Assembly: GCA_033764445.1 (NCBI GenBank)
Contig: JANRIZ010000012.1
Coordinates: forward strand, 1 to 54,726
Direction: 5' to 3'
Length of the DNA stretch: 54,726 nucleotides
Source: JANRIZ01 sp033764445
GTDB taxonomy: Bacteria; Verrucomicrobiota; Verrucomicrobiia; JAWXBN01
Within the stretch, counting starts at the first letter, position 1; each line of letters opens with the position of its first letter. The translations under genes were made by a program, and so were the position numbers. The notes under the pieces are model-generated. The model ran no database searches. It saw only the letters and a list, made by a program, of their open reading frames with translations, and was not told where the DNA came from. Shown here piece by piece: positions 26,223 through 35,586 of this stretch.

Positions 26223-26298
26223 CCCCTTTCTCCCCGGCTCCTCCGTGAGATTGTCATTTGACGGAACCGCCGGTTTCCCTCTTGATTGATGCGAATCA

Positions 26299-28374
26299 AT
26301 GACTGCGATCATCCCCACCGATAAACTCACCCCTCTGGGCAACCCCCACCTCTCCCATACCCGCCCCTGGAACACGCCCCAATTCTGGTACGGGGCCTGT
26401 TATTACCCGGAACACTGGGACGCCCCCACCCGCGCCGAGGATGCCGCACGGATGGCGGCAGCGGGAATGAATCTGGTGCGGATGTCCGAATTCGCCTGGG
26501 ACCGCATGGAACCCTCCGAGGGAAAATTCGACTTTTCCTTTTTCGACGAAATCATCTCCACCCTGGCCTCCCACGGCATCTCCACGATGCTCTGCACCCC
26601 AACGGCCACGGCGCCCCGCTGGCTGACAGCGGCCCATCCGGAACTGCTCCGTGTCAATGAACAGGGCATTCCGATGCGCCATGGCTCCCGCCAGCAGACC
26701 TGCTACGGCAACCCGCTCTACCGCGAATATTCCCGCCGCATCACCCGGGCCATGGCGGAGCACTTCAAAAACAACCCGCATGTGGTCGGCTGGCAGACGG
26801 ATAATGAATTCCACTGCCTCTTTAGTGAATGCCACTGCGCCTCCTGCCAGACCCAGTTCCGTCTTTTTCTCAAGGAGCGTTTCCAGGGCGAGATCGCCAG
26901 GCTCAACGAGGCCTGGGGAACGGCGTTCTGGTCCCAGACCTACTCCGGCTTCGGGGAAATCGACACCCCCCAGGACGGACGTCCCTGCGCGATCAATCCG
27001 GGTCAGCGTCTGGACTATTTCCGTTACCTCTCGGAAATCATCACCCTCTTCCAGCATGATCAGGTCCAGATCCTCCGGCAGCACAATCCGCGCTGGTTCA
27101 TTCAGCACAACGGGGGCTTCAGTCACATCGATTACCGCGGTCTGTTCCTGCGCGACCTGGATGTCCTCGGGTTTGACAGCTACCCGATGTTCGAAAACGA
27201 CCCGGAAAAAAGGCCGCTCACCCAGCAGATTTTCCTCTCGGACCTCATGCGCTCCCTCTCGGGAAATTTCATGATCATCGAGCAGCAATCCGGTCCGGGG
27301 GGCGCGGGTTCCTTCATGACGGAAACGGCCGCCCCCGGCGAGGTCCGCTCGATGGCCTGGCGCTCGGTGGCCCGGGGGGCGGATAGTCTCCTCTACTTCC
27401 GCTGGCGCACCTGCCGGTTCGGGGCGGAAATGTACTGGTGCGGCATTCTCGACCACGACAACATCCCCCGCCGCCGCTACGACGAGGTCGCCCGGACCGG
27501 GAATGAATTGAAAAAAATTGCCCCGCAGCTCCTGGGCACACACGTGGTGGTGGAGGCGGCCCAGGCCGGTCACGACTATCTTGTCGGCGACCTCCATTCG
27601 ACAACCACACTGGGGCTGCCGGCGATGGTGGAAACCAATCAGCTGATCTGTCGCCATCTCCACGCCGCACATTTTGCCGCGGGCATGGTCCACCCGGAGG
27701 ACTCCCTGGAGGGATTGAAGTTGTACATCATCCCCCACTGGCCGCTCTTCAAGCCCGGATGGGTGCCGGCCCTGGCCGATTGGGTCGCCAAAGGGGGAAC
27801 CCTGGTCATCGGCGCCCGCTCGGGCACCCGCCTCGAAAACAACCACGTCACCTCCCAGACGTTGCCGGGCACCCTGCGGGAATTGGCCGGTGTCTCCGTC
27901 ATCGAATACGGCAAACTCAATCCGCCGGGCACTGATCACCCTTCCCTGCTTCTGCCCGGCCATGTTTCCCTCAAGGCGGAACTGTGGATGGAAATCCTGC
28001 ACTGTGAATCCGCCTCCCCCTGGGCCTCCTGGAAAGGCCGCCTCGCCGATGGGCGGACGGCCATCAGTCTCAACAAGGTCGGGGCGGGCCGGGTCTTTTA
28101 CGTGGGCACCTACCTGACCGAATCCACCTTCCCCGCACTCCTTCCGCATTTTGCGGCGGCGGCGGGGCTCCAGCCGCTCTGGCCGGACCTGCCCAAAGGG
28201 GTGGACGTCTCGCTCCGCACGGAGGGAACCAAAAAAATCTGGTTCTTCATCAACTCCACCCTCTCGCCCCTCGAATTGAAAACCACTCCCTCGGGTGCCA
28301 ATCTCATCACCGGGCTTGTCTCCGGCGGTCCGCTGACCCTCGAACCGCACGGGGTGGCGATCATCCAAAACTGA
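26299..28374 (+). CDS. GH42 beta-galactosidase
   Basis: The 691-aa protein is a GH42 glycoside hydrolase, which removes terminal beta-D-galactosyl residues. The catalytic acid/base is E170 (GWQTDNEFH) and the nucleophile E328 (FMIIEQQSGPGG). C135, C173, C178, C180 and C183 form the zinc-binding cluster seen in many GH42 enzymes. The TIM barrel (about 28-410) is followed by a trimerisation domain (about 415-625) and a C-terminal beta domain. There is no signal peptide, so it acts in the cytosol on imported oligosaccharides. No transporter or other sugar gene lies beside it. It is divergent from purC. Confidence 0.93.
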   Translation: MTAIIPTDKLTPLGNPHLSHTRPWNTPQFWYGACYYPEHWDAPTRAEDAARMAAAGMNLVRMSEFAWDRMEPSEGKFDFSFFDEIISTLASHGISTMLCTPTATAPRWLTAAHPELLRVNEQGIPMRHGSRQQTCYGNPLYREYSRRITRAMAEHFKNNPHVVGWQTDNEFHCLFSECHCASCQTQFRLFLKERFQGEIARLNEAWGTAFWSQTYSGFGEIDTPQDGRPCAINPGQRLDYFRYLSEIITLFQHDQVQILRQHNPRWFIQHNGGFSHIDYRGLFLRDLDVLGFDSYPMFENDPEKRPLTQQIFLSDLMRSLSGNFMIIEQQSGPGGAGSFMTETAAPGEVRSMAWRSVARGADSLLYFRWRTCRFGAEMYWCGILDHDNIPRRRYDEVARTGNELKKIAPQLLGTHVVVEAAQAGHDYLVGDLHSTTTLGLPAMVETNQLICRHLHAAHFAAGMVHPEDSLEGLKLYIIPHWPLFKPGWVPALADWVAKGGTLVIGARSGTRLENNHVTSQTLPGTLRELAGVSVIEYGKLNPPGTDHPSLLLPGHVSLKAELWMEILHCESASPWASWKGRLADGRTAISLNKVGAGRVFYVGTYLTESTFPALLPHFAAAAGLQPLWPDLPKGVDVSLRTEGTKKIWFFINSTLSPLELKTTPSGANLITGLVSGGPLTLEPHGVAIIQN

Positions 28375-28389
28375 TCCCCGCCCCCCCGT

Positions 28390-29031
28390 CTACGGCACCC
28401 GGACGATGCCCGGGAAAAGACTCTGCAAGGCCCCCACCACAAATTGCACCGCGATGGCCGCCAGCAAAAGACCCATCAGCCGGGTGGTCACCTTCATGGC
28501 CAGGGGACTGAGCCACCGGGTTCCCTGTGCGGCCCCGTAAAACATCACGTAGCTGAGGGCGCACACCGCTGCGATCACCCCGTACAAAACCATGTGCTGC
28601 CAGAAATCCGCCGCCCGGTTCTCGAGCAAAATCGCCGTGGTGATGGCCCCCGGCCCGGCCAGCATCGGGATGGCCAGCGGGCAGACGGCAATATCCTCGA
28701 CCTTCTGGCCCTCCCGGGTTTCCTCCGGAGTTTCCATCACCGCCGACCGCCGCGCCTGCAACATGTCCAGCGCCACAAACAGCAGCACGATCCCCCCGGC
28801 AATCTGAAAGGCTTCCAGTGTGATCCCCAAAAAACGGAACAGCCACTGCCCGACCAGGGCGAACCCGGCCAGGACGAGCGCGGAAATCACGCACGCGATC
28901 AGCGCCATGCGGACCTTCTGACCGGGAGTGTCCCGGGGGGTCATGGCCAGAAACGCGGGCACGGTGGAGAGGGGGTCGATGATCACAAACAGCGACACAA
29001 AGGCCAGCAGGGCATACTCCATGAGTGTCAT
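28390..29031 (-). CDS. MarC-family integral membrane protein
   Basis: The 213-aa protein has six hydrophobic segments and MarC/UPF0056 signatures: FVIIDPLSTVPAFL near the N-terminus and PLAIPMLAGPGAITTAI in the middle. The family's function is unknown; an earlier link to multiple antibiotic resistance was withdrawn. An alternative ATG lies three codons downstream (29022). The gene converges on the GH42 gene, with only 15 bp between. Confidence 0.85.
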   Translation of the reverse strand: MTLMEYALLAFVSLFVIIDPLSTVPAFLAMTPRDTPGQKVRMALIACVISALVLAGFALVGQWLFRFLGITLEAFQIAGGIVLLFVALDMLQARRSAVMETPEETREGQKVEDIAVCPLAIPMLAGPGAITTAILLENRAADFWQHMVLYGVIAAVCALSYVMFYGAAQGTRWLSPLAMKVTTRLMGLLLAAIAVQFVVGALQSLFPGIVRVP

Positions 29032-29212
29032 GCCCCAATTTACATCACTTTGAACCATCCGGCATTGTTTTTTTGTATCGCCGCCCGCCGCCCAGGGTCC
29101 GGTTCGGCTCTGACCACGGTCCCGCCGCAAAACCCTGAAGCGGGCTCCCCGGGGATTGACCCGGTTCTGTGACTTGATTTTTGGGGGTTCTGGCAAAGAG
29201 TATCCGTGCCCG

Positions 29213-30652
29213 ATGACCTCCCCCGCCACGACATTCCAAAAAAGTTCCACCCTTGCCGTTCCCGCCTCGGCGGCCTTCGACTGGCACTGCCGACCGGGGG
29301 CCTTCGAAAGGCTGATCCCCCCGTGGGAAAGGGTCCGCATCCTCCACCGCAGCGGGGGGATCAGCAATCAGAGTCGTGTCACCCTTTCGATCAAGACAGG
29401 GCCTCTGCCGCTGCGGTGGATTGCCGAGCACCGGGATGTGGTCGGGGATATCCAGTTCCGCGATGTGCAGATCCGGGGACCTTTTGCCTCCTGGGACCAC
29501 CTGCACCGTTTTGAAAGTCTGGAAGGGGACTCCTCCTGTCTCCACGACATCATCGAGTACCGCCTGCCTCTGGGGCCGCTGGGAAAGGTGGTGGCGGGAA
29601 AATGGATTCGATCACAGTTGGAGGCAATGTTTCAGTGGCGTCATGAGGTGACACGCCGGGACCTGGCCCGTGTGTGGTCATGCCGCCACCAGCCGCCGCT
29701 CAAAATCCTCATCAGCGGTGCCCAGGGTCTGGTCGGTCAGGCGCTGGTTCCCCTGCTCTCCTGCGCGGGTCATGAGGTCTGGTCACTCTCCCGCCGGTTC
29801 TCCGGGACGGGGGTGGAATTCCACTCCTCCGCCCGTGACCACCGCGTTGTCTGGGACCCCGCACAGGGGGAACTGGCCCCGGCCCTCCTGGAGGGATTCG
29901 ACGCGGTCATCCACCTGGCCGGCGAAAATGTCTTCGGTCTGTGGACGGAATCCAAAAAAAGGGAGATTCTTCAAAGCCGCCTCCGGGGCACGGCCCTGCT
30001 CTCCAGGACCCTCGCACAGCTCCACCACAAACCCCGTGTCTTTCTCTGCGCCTCGGCCATCGGATTTTACGGACACCGCCCGGGCCAGGCTCTCACGGAA
30101 TCCTCCCCGCCGGGGACGGGGTTTTTCCCGGATTCCTGCCAGGGATGGGAACAGACGGCCTCACCGGCCACGGAGGCGGGCATTCGCACGGTCAACCTCC
30201 GTTTCGGGGTGGTTCTGACCCCCCGCGGCGGGGCTTTGGGCAAAATGCTCCCGGCCTTTTCGGCGGGCCTGGGCGGCGCGATCGGAACGGGTTCCCAGCA
30301 GGTGAGCTGGATTTCCATCGAGGACGTGATCAGCGCGATTGACTTTTGCCTGCGGGAGGAATCAGTTTCCGGTCCGGTCAACCTGACGGCCCCCCACCCG
30401 GTCAGCAACGGTGAGTTCACCGCCACGCTCGCCCGCATTTTGCGGCGTCCGGCACTCCTCCCGGTGCCCGGTGCGGTCCGTCTTCTGCCGCTGGCGGGGG
30501 AAATGATCGGCAATCTGCTCCTCACAGATGCGATGGTTCTGCCCCAAAAGCTCACCACACGGGAATACCCGTTCATCCACCCACGGCTTGAAGACTGTTT
30601 GCGCAGTCTGCTGGGCCGGGAACTTCCTCCCCAGGCCCCGTCCCGATCCTAG
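29213..30652 (+). CDS. SRPBCC domain fused to TIGR01777-type epimerase
   Basis: The 479-aa protein has an N-terminal ligand-binding SRPBCC/START-like domain (about 8-155) and a C-terminal atypical short-chain dehydrogenase domain (about 165-470) with the Gly-rich nucleotide site SGAQGLVGQALV. The second half matches TIGR01777 (YfcH-like epimerases): HLAGENVF, ASAIGFYG, LRFGVVL. This fusion is known in several phyla, and its substrate is not. The start at 29213 fits the SRPBCC domain. Its stop TAG and the stop of the convergent receiver gene share the palindrome CTAG (30649-30652). Confidence 0.85.
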   Translation: MTSPATTFQKSSTLAVPASAAFDWHCRPGAFERLIPPWERVRILHRSGGISNQSRVTLSIKTGPLPLRWIAEHRDVVGDIQFRDVQIRGPFASWDHLHRFESLEGDSSCLHDIIEYRLPLGPLGKVVAGKWIRSQLEAMFQWRHEVTRRDLARVWSCRHQPPLKILISGAQGLVGQALVPLLSCAGHEVWSLSRRFSGTGVEFHSSARDHRVVWDPAQGELAPALLEGFDAVIHLAGENVFGLWTESKKREILQSRLRGTALLSRTLAQLHHKPRVFLCASAIGFYGHRPGQALTESSPPGTGFFPDSCQGWEQTASPATEAGIRTVNLRFGVVLTPRGGALGKMLPAFSAGLGGAIGTGSQQVSWISIEDVISAIDFCLREESVSGPVNLTAPHPVSNGEFTATLARILRRPALLPVPGAVRLLPLAGEMIGNLLLTDAMVLPQKLTTREYPFIHPRLEDCLRSLLGRELPPQAPSRS

Positions 30653-31050
30653 GCGGGCTGCACGCTTTTGCCGACCCCGCGGCTCTCGATCATCTGTTTG
30701 ATCTGGTCCACAAGCACCTGCGTGCTCCAGGGTTTGAACATCACCTGCACGCCGCTCATGCGCTCGGGCAGATCCTCGAGTTCCTCGGAATTGTGGTATC
30801 CGGTGAGGATGATCACGGGCAATTCACCCTTCGCATCCCGGGAGGACTTGAGCAGTTGCAGGCCGTTCATCTGCGGCATCAGGAAATCCGTCACCAGGAT
30901 GTCGGCCACGTCGGACTTGATGTATGACAGGGCCTCCTGCGGATTGTTGTACGTGACGGCCTTGATATCCATCAACAGTTCAATGAGGTTTTTCAAAGTG
31001 TCTGTGACCATGGGTTCGTCATCGACAATGACTATGACTGGTTTGCTCAT
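30649..31050 (-). CDS. Single-domain response regulator
   Basis: The 133-aa protein is a receiver with D10/D11, phospho-acceptor D55 (ILVTDFLMPQMNG), T83 and K106 (MFKPWS). It is coupled to the upstream CBS-histidine kinase by an ATGA overlap, so the two form a pair. With no output domain, it must act by protein contact or pass phosphate on. Confidence 0.87.
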   Translation of the reverse strand: MSKPVIVIVDDEPMVTDTLKNLIELLMDIKAVTYNNPQEALSYIKSDVADILVTDFLMPQMNGLQLLKSSRDAKGELPVIILTGYHNSEELEDLPERMSGVQVMFKPWSTQVLVDQIKQMIESRGVGKSVQPA

Positions 31051-32396
31051 ACGGTGATCTTCTCCTTCGACTGTTGGGTTTTGGCTGTCAATTCGATCAA
31101 TGGCAGGCGGATCTGGAAAACGGCACCCCCATCGGGATGATTCCGCACAGTCAATTTGCCCCCATGGTTTTCCTCGATGATCTTGCGCGAAATGGAAAGA
31201 CCCAGTCCGGTGCCCACACCGACCCCCTTGGTGGTGTACCCGGGATCAAAAATGCGGTCCAGCAGGTCCGCCGGGATGCCCGGGCCATGATCCCGGAGTG
31301 TCACCACCGCATCCCGCCCCTCGGTATCGACCAGGACCTCGATCTCCCCCTGCCCGTCCATGGCCTGATAGGCATTGTTGAGGATATTCAAAAGGACCTG
31401 CCCGATCTGATCGGAAAAACAGTTGATATTGACCGTTTCCGGATGCTCCACCCGCACCTTGATGCCGCTGCGGAACTGGTTGGCCAACAGGGTCAGCGCG
31501 TTATCCACCAGCTTGGAGAGGTTGGCCGGGTGCATCACCTCGGCCTGGTTGCGCCCAAAGACCTTCAGGGAATTGATGATTTTGGTGACGCTCCCCGTGG
31601 CGGCCATGGCCCGGGACTTGTTCTGCTCGATCAGATTCTGGAGATCGCTGCGCCGGGCGGCATCATTCTCGCCGGCAAGCCGGGTCTGTGCAATGCCGAT
31701 GACCTCCTGTGCACTGAGCAGAACCCCCAGCGGGGTGTTCATCTCATGGGCGATGCCGGCAATCAATTCCCCCAGGGAGGCCATCTTGGCCTTGGTGACC
31801 AGCTCGGCCTGGGTCCGGGACAAATCCTCAAGGGTGTCCTGCAAAAGCCGGTTCTGCTGCGCGAGCCTCTGTTCCTGGGCCTTGGTAAACTGACTGTGGA
31901 TGAGGGTGAATTTCTGGGCGGAGAGCAAACCCAGATAATGCTGCCTTTCATCCACGATCACCAGATCATCAAAATACAGTTCCGGACGGCGCTGACGGAA
32001 TTTTTTTTCGGCCGTCAAAAAATCGTTGCCCTGGCGGATCACCAGCAGGTGTTCCTTGGGAACCACCACCGAGGATTTTTCCCATGGCGAATGGCGCTCC
32101 GCAAAATTGATAAACTTCATGGGCACCTCGAGCTTCATGACCTGGGAATGCGAATAAAGGGCCGGCCCGTACCGGGCGCTCAAAACAGCCGAGATGCGCC
32201 GGAAAGACACCATGGCATGCACGGTCCGGTCCTCATTGAGCAGCACCGAGTACTCGATTCCCGCCTCCAGAAGACTGTGGTAGGCATCGTGCAAAGAAAT
32301 GCCCAGGGGCATCCAATGGCTGTGGACCGTTTCCCGTTCCCAGAGAAAATCACGATCTAATATGGAGGATTCGGCGTGTGACACCACGTCCCACAT
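31047..32396 (-). CDS. Cytosolic histidine kinase with N-terminal tandem CBS-like domains
   Basis: The 449-aa protein has two CBS-like repeats (about 22-95 and 108-170), a coiled coil (170-205), a HisKA domain with His217 (GIAHEMNTPLG) and a HATPase domain. ATP-site motifs are complete: N box LLNILNNAYQAM, G1 DHGPGIP, G2 GTGLGLSI. There is no membrane segment. CBS pairs usually bind adenosyl nucleotides (ATP, AMP, SAM), so an energy or metabolite signal is plausible. The start is uncertain: no Shine-Dalgarno is seen and another Met lies 28 codons downstream. It is followed by its response regulator. Confidence 0.8.
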   Translation of the reverse strand: MWDVVSHAESSILDRDFLWERETVHSHWMPLGISLHDAYHSLLEAGIEYSVLLNEDRTVHAMVSFRRISAVLSARYGPALYSHSQVMKLEVPMKFINFAERHSPWEKSSVVVPKEHLLVIRQGNDFLTAEKKFRQRRPELYFDDLVIVDERQHYLGLLSAQKFTLIHSQFTKAQEQRLAQQNRLLQDTLEDLSRTQAELVTKAKMASLGELIAGIAHEMNTPLGVLLSAQEVIGIAQTRLAGENDAARRSDLQNLIEQNKSRAMAATGSVTKIINSLKVFGRNQAEVMHPANLSKLVDNALTLLANQFRSGIKVRVEHPETVNINCFSDQIGQVLLNILNNAYQAMDGQGEIEVLVDTEGRDAVVTLRDHGPGIPADLLDRIFDPGYTTKGVGVGTGLGLSISRKIIEENHGGKLTVRNHPDGGAVFQIRLPLIELTAKTQQSKEKITV

Positions 32397-32505
32397 TGTG
32401 GGGGGGGAGGGGCCATTTCACCAGTGACAATACTGTGAAATGGAGACCTCCGGCTTCTCTCAATGAAGGTGGGGGCATCCGCTCCCGGGCACTCCCGACA
32501 AACGG

Positions 32506-32533
32506 GTTGCCTTCGGGAGGTTCCGGAGGCAAC
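32506..32533 (+). promoter_or_regulatory. Hairpin covering the ribosome-binding site of the radical SAM gene
   Basis: Positions 32506-32516 pair with 32523-32533 (11 bp with one G-U pair, 6-nt loop). The only Shine-Dalgarno-like sequence, GGAGG at 32525-32529, is inside the 3' arm. A six-codon reading frame (ATG at 32534) directly follows and overlaps the start of the radical SAM gene out of frame. Confidence 0.45.
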
Positions 32534-32541
32534 ATGACCTC

Positions 32542-33408
32542 ATGTCCGATCTGATCGCCCCTTTTGCCGACCACCGCCGGGTCTATCAGGATTTCCTGTA
32601 TGTCTACCCGGTCGTTTCCCGCCGGTCCCGGGGGGTCTCCCTGGGGATCAATCTCAACCCGGATAAAATCTGCAACTTCGACTGTGTCTACTGCGAGGTC
32701 GATCGCATCACCCCGGCCCGGACCAATACCGTCGATCATGCCATCTTGGACCGGGAACTCCGGTCGCTCCTGGAAATATGGAAATCCGGGGCCCTGTTCG
32801 ATCACGCGCCTTTCAACGCCACCCCGCCCTCACTCCGGCGCCTCAACGACATCGCCCTCAGTGGCGATGGGGAACCGACCAGCTACGGACGGTTTGACGA
32901 GGTCATGGAACTGATTGTCCGCATCAAGGTCGATCACGCGCTGACGGATGCCAAAATCGTTCTCATCACCGATGCCGCGGGGTTGGATCGTCGGGCGGTC
33001 ATGGCCGGACTGGCCCTCATGGACCGGCACCAGGGTGAAATCTGGGCCAAACTCGACGCGGGGACTGCGGACTACTACCGCCGCGTCAACCGCAGTGCGA
33101 TCGGTTTTGACCGCATCCTCAAAAACATCCTGCTCACGGCACAGGTCCGCCCCCTGTTCATCCAAACTTTGTTTCTCCAGCTCAACGGGGAGGCCCCGTC
33201 CCCCGGGGAAATCGCGGCCTACTGTGCCAGGCTCACTGATCTGGTTCGCGAGGGGGCAAAACTGTCGGGAGTGCAGATTTACACGGTGGCCCGTCCCACA
33301 CCCGAAGCCTGGGCCACCGCCCTGCCCGAACCGCTTCTCCAACAAATCGCCGACTCGGTCCGCTCCGCCACGGGTCTTCCCGTCGAATCCTTCGCCGGCA
33401 ACGCCTGA
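32542..33408 (+). CDS. Radical SAM enzyme of unknown substrate
   Basis: The 288-aa protein has the radical SAM iron-sulfur motif C44-x3-C48-x2-C51 (CNFDCVYCEV). Further core features are ALSGDGEPT near 115-123, which matches the glycine-rich SAM-binding strand, and WAKLDAGT near 178. It resembles the COG0731-type proteins related to wyosine synthesis enzymes but lacks their extra domains, so I give no specific reaction. It uses a 4Fe-4S cluster and is cytosolic. The upstream hairpin may limit its translation. Confidence 0.8.
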   Translation: MSDLIAPFADHRRVYQDFLYVYPVVSRRSRGVSLGINLNPDKICNFDCVYCEVDRITPARTNTVDHAILDRELRSLLEIWKSGALFDHAPFNATPPSLRRLNDIALSGDGEPTSYGRFDEVMELIVRIKVDHALTDAKIVLITDAAGLDRRAVMAGLALMDRHQGEIWAKLDAGTADYYRRVNRSAIGFDRILKNILLTAQVRPLFIQTLFLQLNGEAPSPGEIAAYCARLTDLVREGAKLSGVQIYTVARPTPEAWATALPEPLLQQIADSVRSATGLPVESFAGNA

Positions 33409-33497
33409 GCATCCCCCCTTTGATCCCGATACTGATTCGAAAGAGGTGCGGACCCGGCAGGGTTGACAGATGTGGCCGGCCGGTTCAAAGTCCGGCC

Positions 33498-34079
33498 ATG
33501 AACCACACAACCCTTTTTTGTACACGCTTTCTGGCGTTGACCCTCTCCACCCTGACATTGCTGGCAACAACCGCCTGCTCAAAAAAAGCGGAGGCTCCGG
33601 CAACCCCTCCTGCACAGACAACGGCCCCCGCAGCTCCTGCCGCGGAATCCAAACCCGTCGCCCCCCTCGAAGGCCTGGTCAATCAGGCGGCCACCAACAT
33701 ACAGGGGACCATTGAATCGGCCAAGACGGAGGTGTTGGATGCCCTGAAGGGGAAAAAGGAGGAGGCGCTCAAATCCCTCAACGAACGCCTGGCCCCGTAT
33801 GAGGCGCGGTTGGCGGCCCTGGAAAAATCACTGGCCGATTCCAAGGTGGAACTGCCCGCCGAAATCAAGGCCAAGGTCGATGAAATCAAATCCCTCTACA
33901 CGGGAACCAAAAAGGACCTGGAAAACTTCAATCCTTCCAGTCTCGACGAAGTTTCAAAATTGCAGGGAGCCCTGGGAGGCAAAATGGACCGGCTGGAGGT
34001 CCTTTTCAAGGAAGTCGAGCCGCATCTGAAACAGGCCCAGGACATGCTCAACAATGCGGTCAAAGGCATCGGCCTGTAA
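33498..34079 (+). CDS. Coiled-coil lipoprotein of unknown function
   Basis: The 193-aa protein starts with a signal peptide (hydrophobic LTLSTLTLLATTAC) ending in a plausible lipobox with Cys27 as the lipidated residue. An Ala/Pro/Thr-rich linker (28-58) follows, then long helices with heptad character (about 60-190), rich in Lys, Glu and Leu. It is probably anchored in the outer or inner membrane facing the periplasm. I recognise no family. A structured inverted repeat begins 4 bp after the stop. Confidence 0.7.
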   Translation: MNHTTLFCTRFLALTLSTLTLLATTACSKKAEAPATPPAQTTAPAAPAAESKPVAPLEGLVNQAATNIQGTIESAKTEVLDALKGKKEEALKSLNERLAPYEARLAALEKSLADSKVELPAEIKAKVDEIKSLYTGTKKDLENFNPSSLDEVSKLQGALGGKMDRLEVLFKEVEPHLKQAQDMLNNAVKGIGL

Positions 34080-34083
34080 GTCC

Positions 34084-34174
34084 CTGCCGCCGGCATTCCG
34101 CCCCCGGGGACGGACCCCCCGCCTCCATCGGGGGCACCGGAAGGCCCGGAAATCGCAGACATTGCCGGCGGCAG
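34084..34174. promoter_or_regulatory. 12-bp perfect inverted repeat enclosing nested hairpins, upstream of gltA
   Basis: CTGCCGCCGGCA (34084-34095) and its exact complement TGCCGGCGGCAG (34163-34174) enclose 67 nt that themselves contain a CCCCCG/CGGGGG hairpin. The element begins just after the lipoprotein gene. It has no T run, so it may be a stability or attenuation element, an unusual terminator, or part of a small RNA. Confidence 0.45.
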
Positions 34175-34299
34175 CCCCCTGCCTTTCGGGGACGAAAGAC
34201 GTTGATGAACGGGTTTTTGCTCCACACTAAAATGCATTGACGCCTTTTGCGATTACGGGGAAAAATAGGCTTTCGAACCTCCAACGGAAACACCGATTT

Positions 34300-35586
34300 A
34301 TGAGCAAGACTGCGACTCTCGAATTTGAAGGCAAAAAGTACACCCTCCCGGTCATGGAGGGCACCGAAAACGATGTGGCCGTGGATATCAGCCAGCTGCG
34401 CACTCAGGCGGGACTGATCACCTACGACGACGGCTACGGCAACACCGGGTCCTGTCAGAGCAAAATCACTTTCATCGACGGGGACAAGGGCACGCTGCGT
34501 TACCGGGGCATCCCGATCGAGGAGCTGGCCGAAAAGTCCTCCTTCATTGAAACCTCCTACCTGCTGATCTACGGCAAACTGCCCAACCGCACAGAGCTGC
34601 GCCGGTTCTCGGACCTGATCTCGGAACATGAACTCCTGCACTCGGGCATGGAGTTTTTTTTCACGGGCTTCCCTTCCACCGCCCACCCGATGGCCATCCT
34701 CTCGGCCATGATCAATGCGGATGGCTGTTTCCACCCCAAACATGAGTTTGAAACTCAGGAGGAATTTGAGGACGCGGCGGCCAATCTGCTCTCCAAGGTC
34801 CGCACCATCGCGGCCTTTTCCTACCGCGTGTCCCACGGTCTGCCCACGGTTTATCCCAACCCCAAGCTCAAATACACGGCCAACTTCCTACACATGATGT
34901 TTTCCAAGCCCTATCAGGATTACGAACCCAGCCCGGAAGTGGTGCGCGCCCTGGACCTGCTGTTCCTACTGCACGCGGATCACGAACAAAATTGCTCCAC
35001 GGCCACGGTCCGTATGGTCGCCTCCTCAAAGGCCAATCTTTTCGCCAGTTGCGCGGCAGGTGTCTGTGCCCTGTGGGGGTCCCGCCACGGCGGTGCGAAC
35101 CAGGCAGTCCTTGAGATGCTCGAGGAAATCCATCGGTCGGGTGATGACGGATCCCGCTTCATCGATGCCGCCAAGGATAAAAACAGTGGCAAACGACTCA
35201 TGGGTTTCGGTCACCGCGTGTATCGCAATTATGATCCGCGAGCCAAAATCATCAAAAAAGCCTGCGATGATGTCCTCGATACGCTGGGCATCAAGGACCC
35301 GCTTTTGGATATCGCCAAAAAACTCGAGGAATCGGCTCTCCGGGACGATTACTTTGTGGAACGCAAGCTCTACCCGAATGTGGATTTCTACTCGGGTATC
35401 ATCATGCGGGCCATCGGCATTCCCACCAACATGTTCACAGTCATGTTCTCCATCGGTCGTATGCCGGGCTGGATCGCGCAGTACAAGGAGATTTTCGACA
35501 ATCCCTCGACCCGCATCTACCGTCCCCGCCAGATTTACACCGGCGAGACCCAAACTCCGTTCATCCCGATCAACGATCGCAAGTAA
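34300..35586 (+). CDS. gltA: Citrate synthase (GltA)
   Basis: The 428-aa protein condenses oxaloacetate and acetyl-CoA at the entry of the citric acid cycle. Size and the N-terminal extra domain match the hexameric, Gram-negative type. Catalytic-site motifs are present: HADHEQNCSTATVRM, GFGHRVYRNYDPR and YPNVDFYSG. The ATG at 34300 begins MSKTATLEF; the 21 preceding in-frame codons are not family-like. The Shine-Dalgarno is weak (ACGGAAA). No other TCA genes are adjacent. Confidence 0.95.
   Translation: MSKTATLEFEGKKYTLPVMEGTENDVAVDISQLRTQAGLITYDDGYGNTGSCQSKITFIDGDKGTLRYRGIPIEELAEKSSFIETSYLLIYGKLPNRTELRRFSDLISEHELLHSGMEFFFTGFPSTAHPMAILSAMINADGCFHPKHEFETQEEFEDAAANLLSKVRTIAAFSYRVSHGLPTVYPNPKLKYTANFLHMMFSKPYQDYEPSPEVVRALDLLFLLHADHEQNCSTATVRMVASSKANLFASCAAGVCALWGSRHGGANQAVLEMLEEIHRSGDDGSRFIDAAKDKNSGKRLMGFGHRVYRNYDPRAKIIKKACDDVLDTLGIKDPLLDIAKKLEESALRDDYFVERKLYPNVDFYSGIIMRAIGIPTNMFTVMFSIGRMPGWIAQYKEIFDNPSTRIYRPRQIYTGETQTPFIPINDRK

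Noticed and set aside
26296..28368. A 690-codon minus-strand reading frame
   Set aside because: It is the antisense shadow of the GH42 beta-galactosidase, caused by strong GC codon bias.
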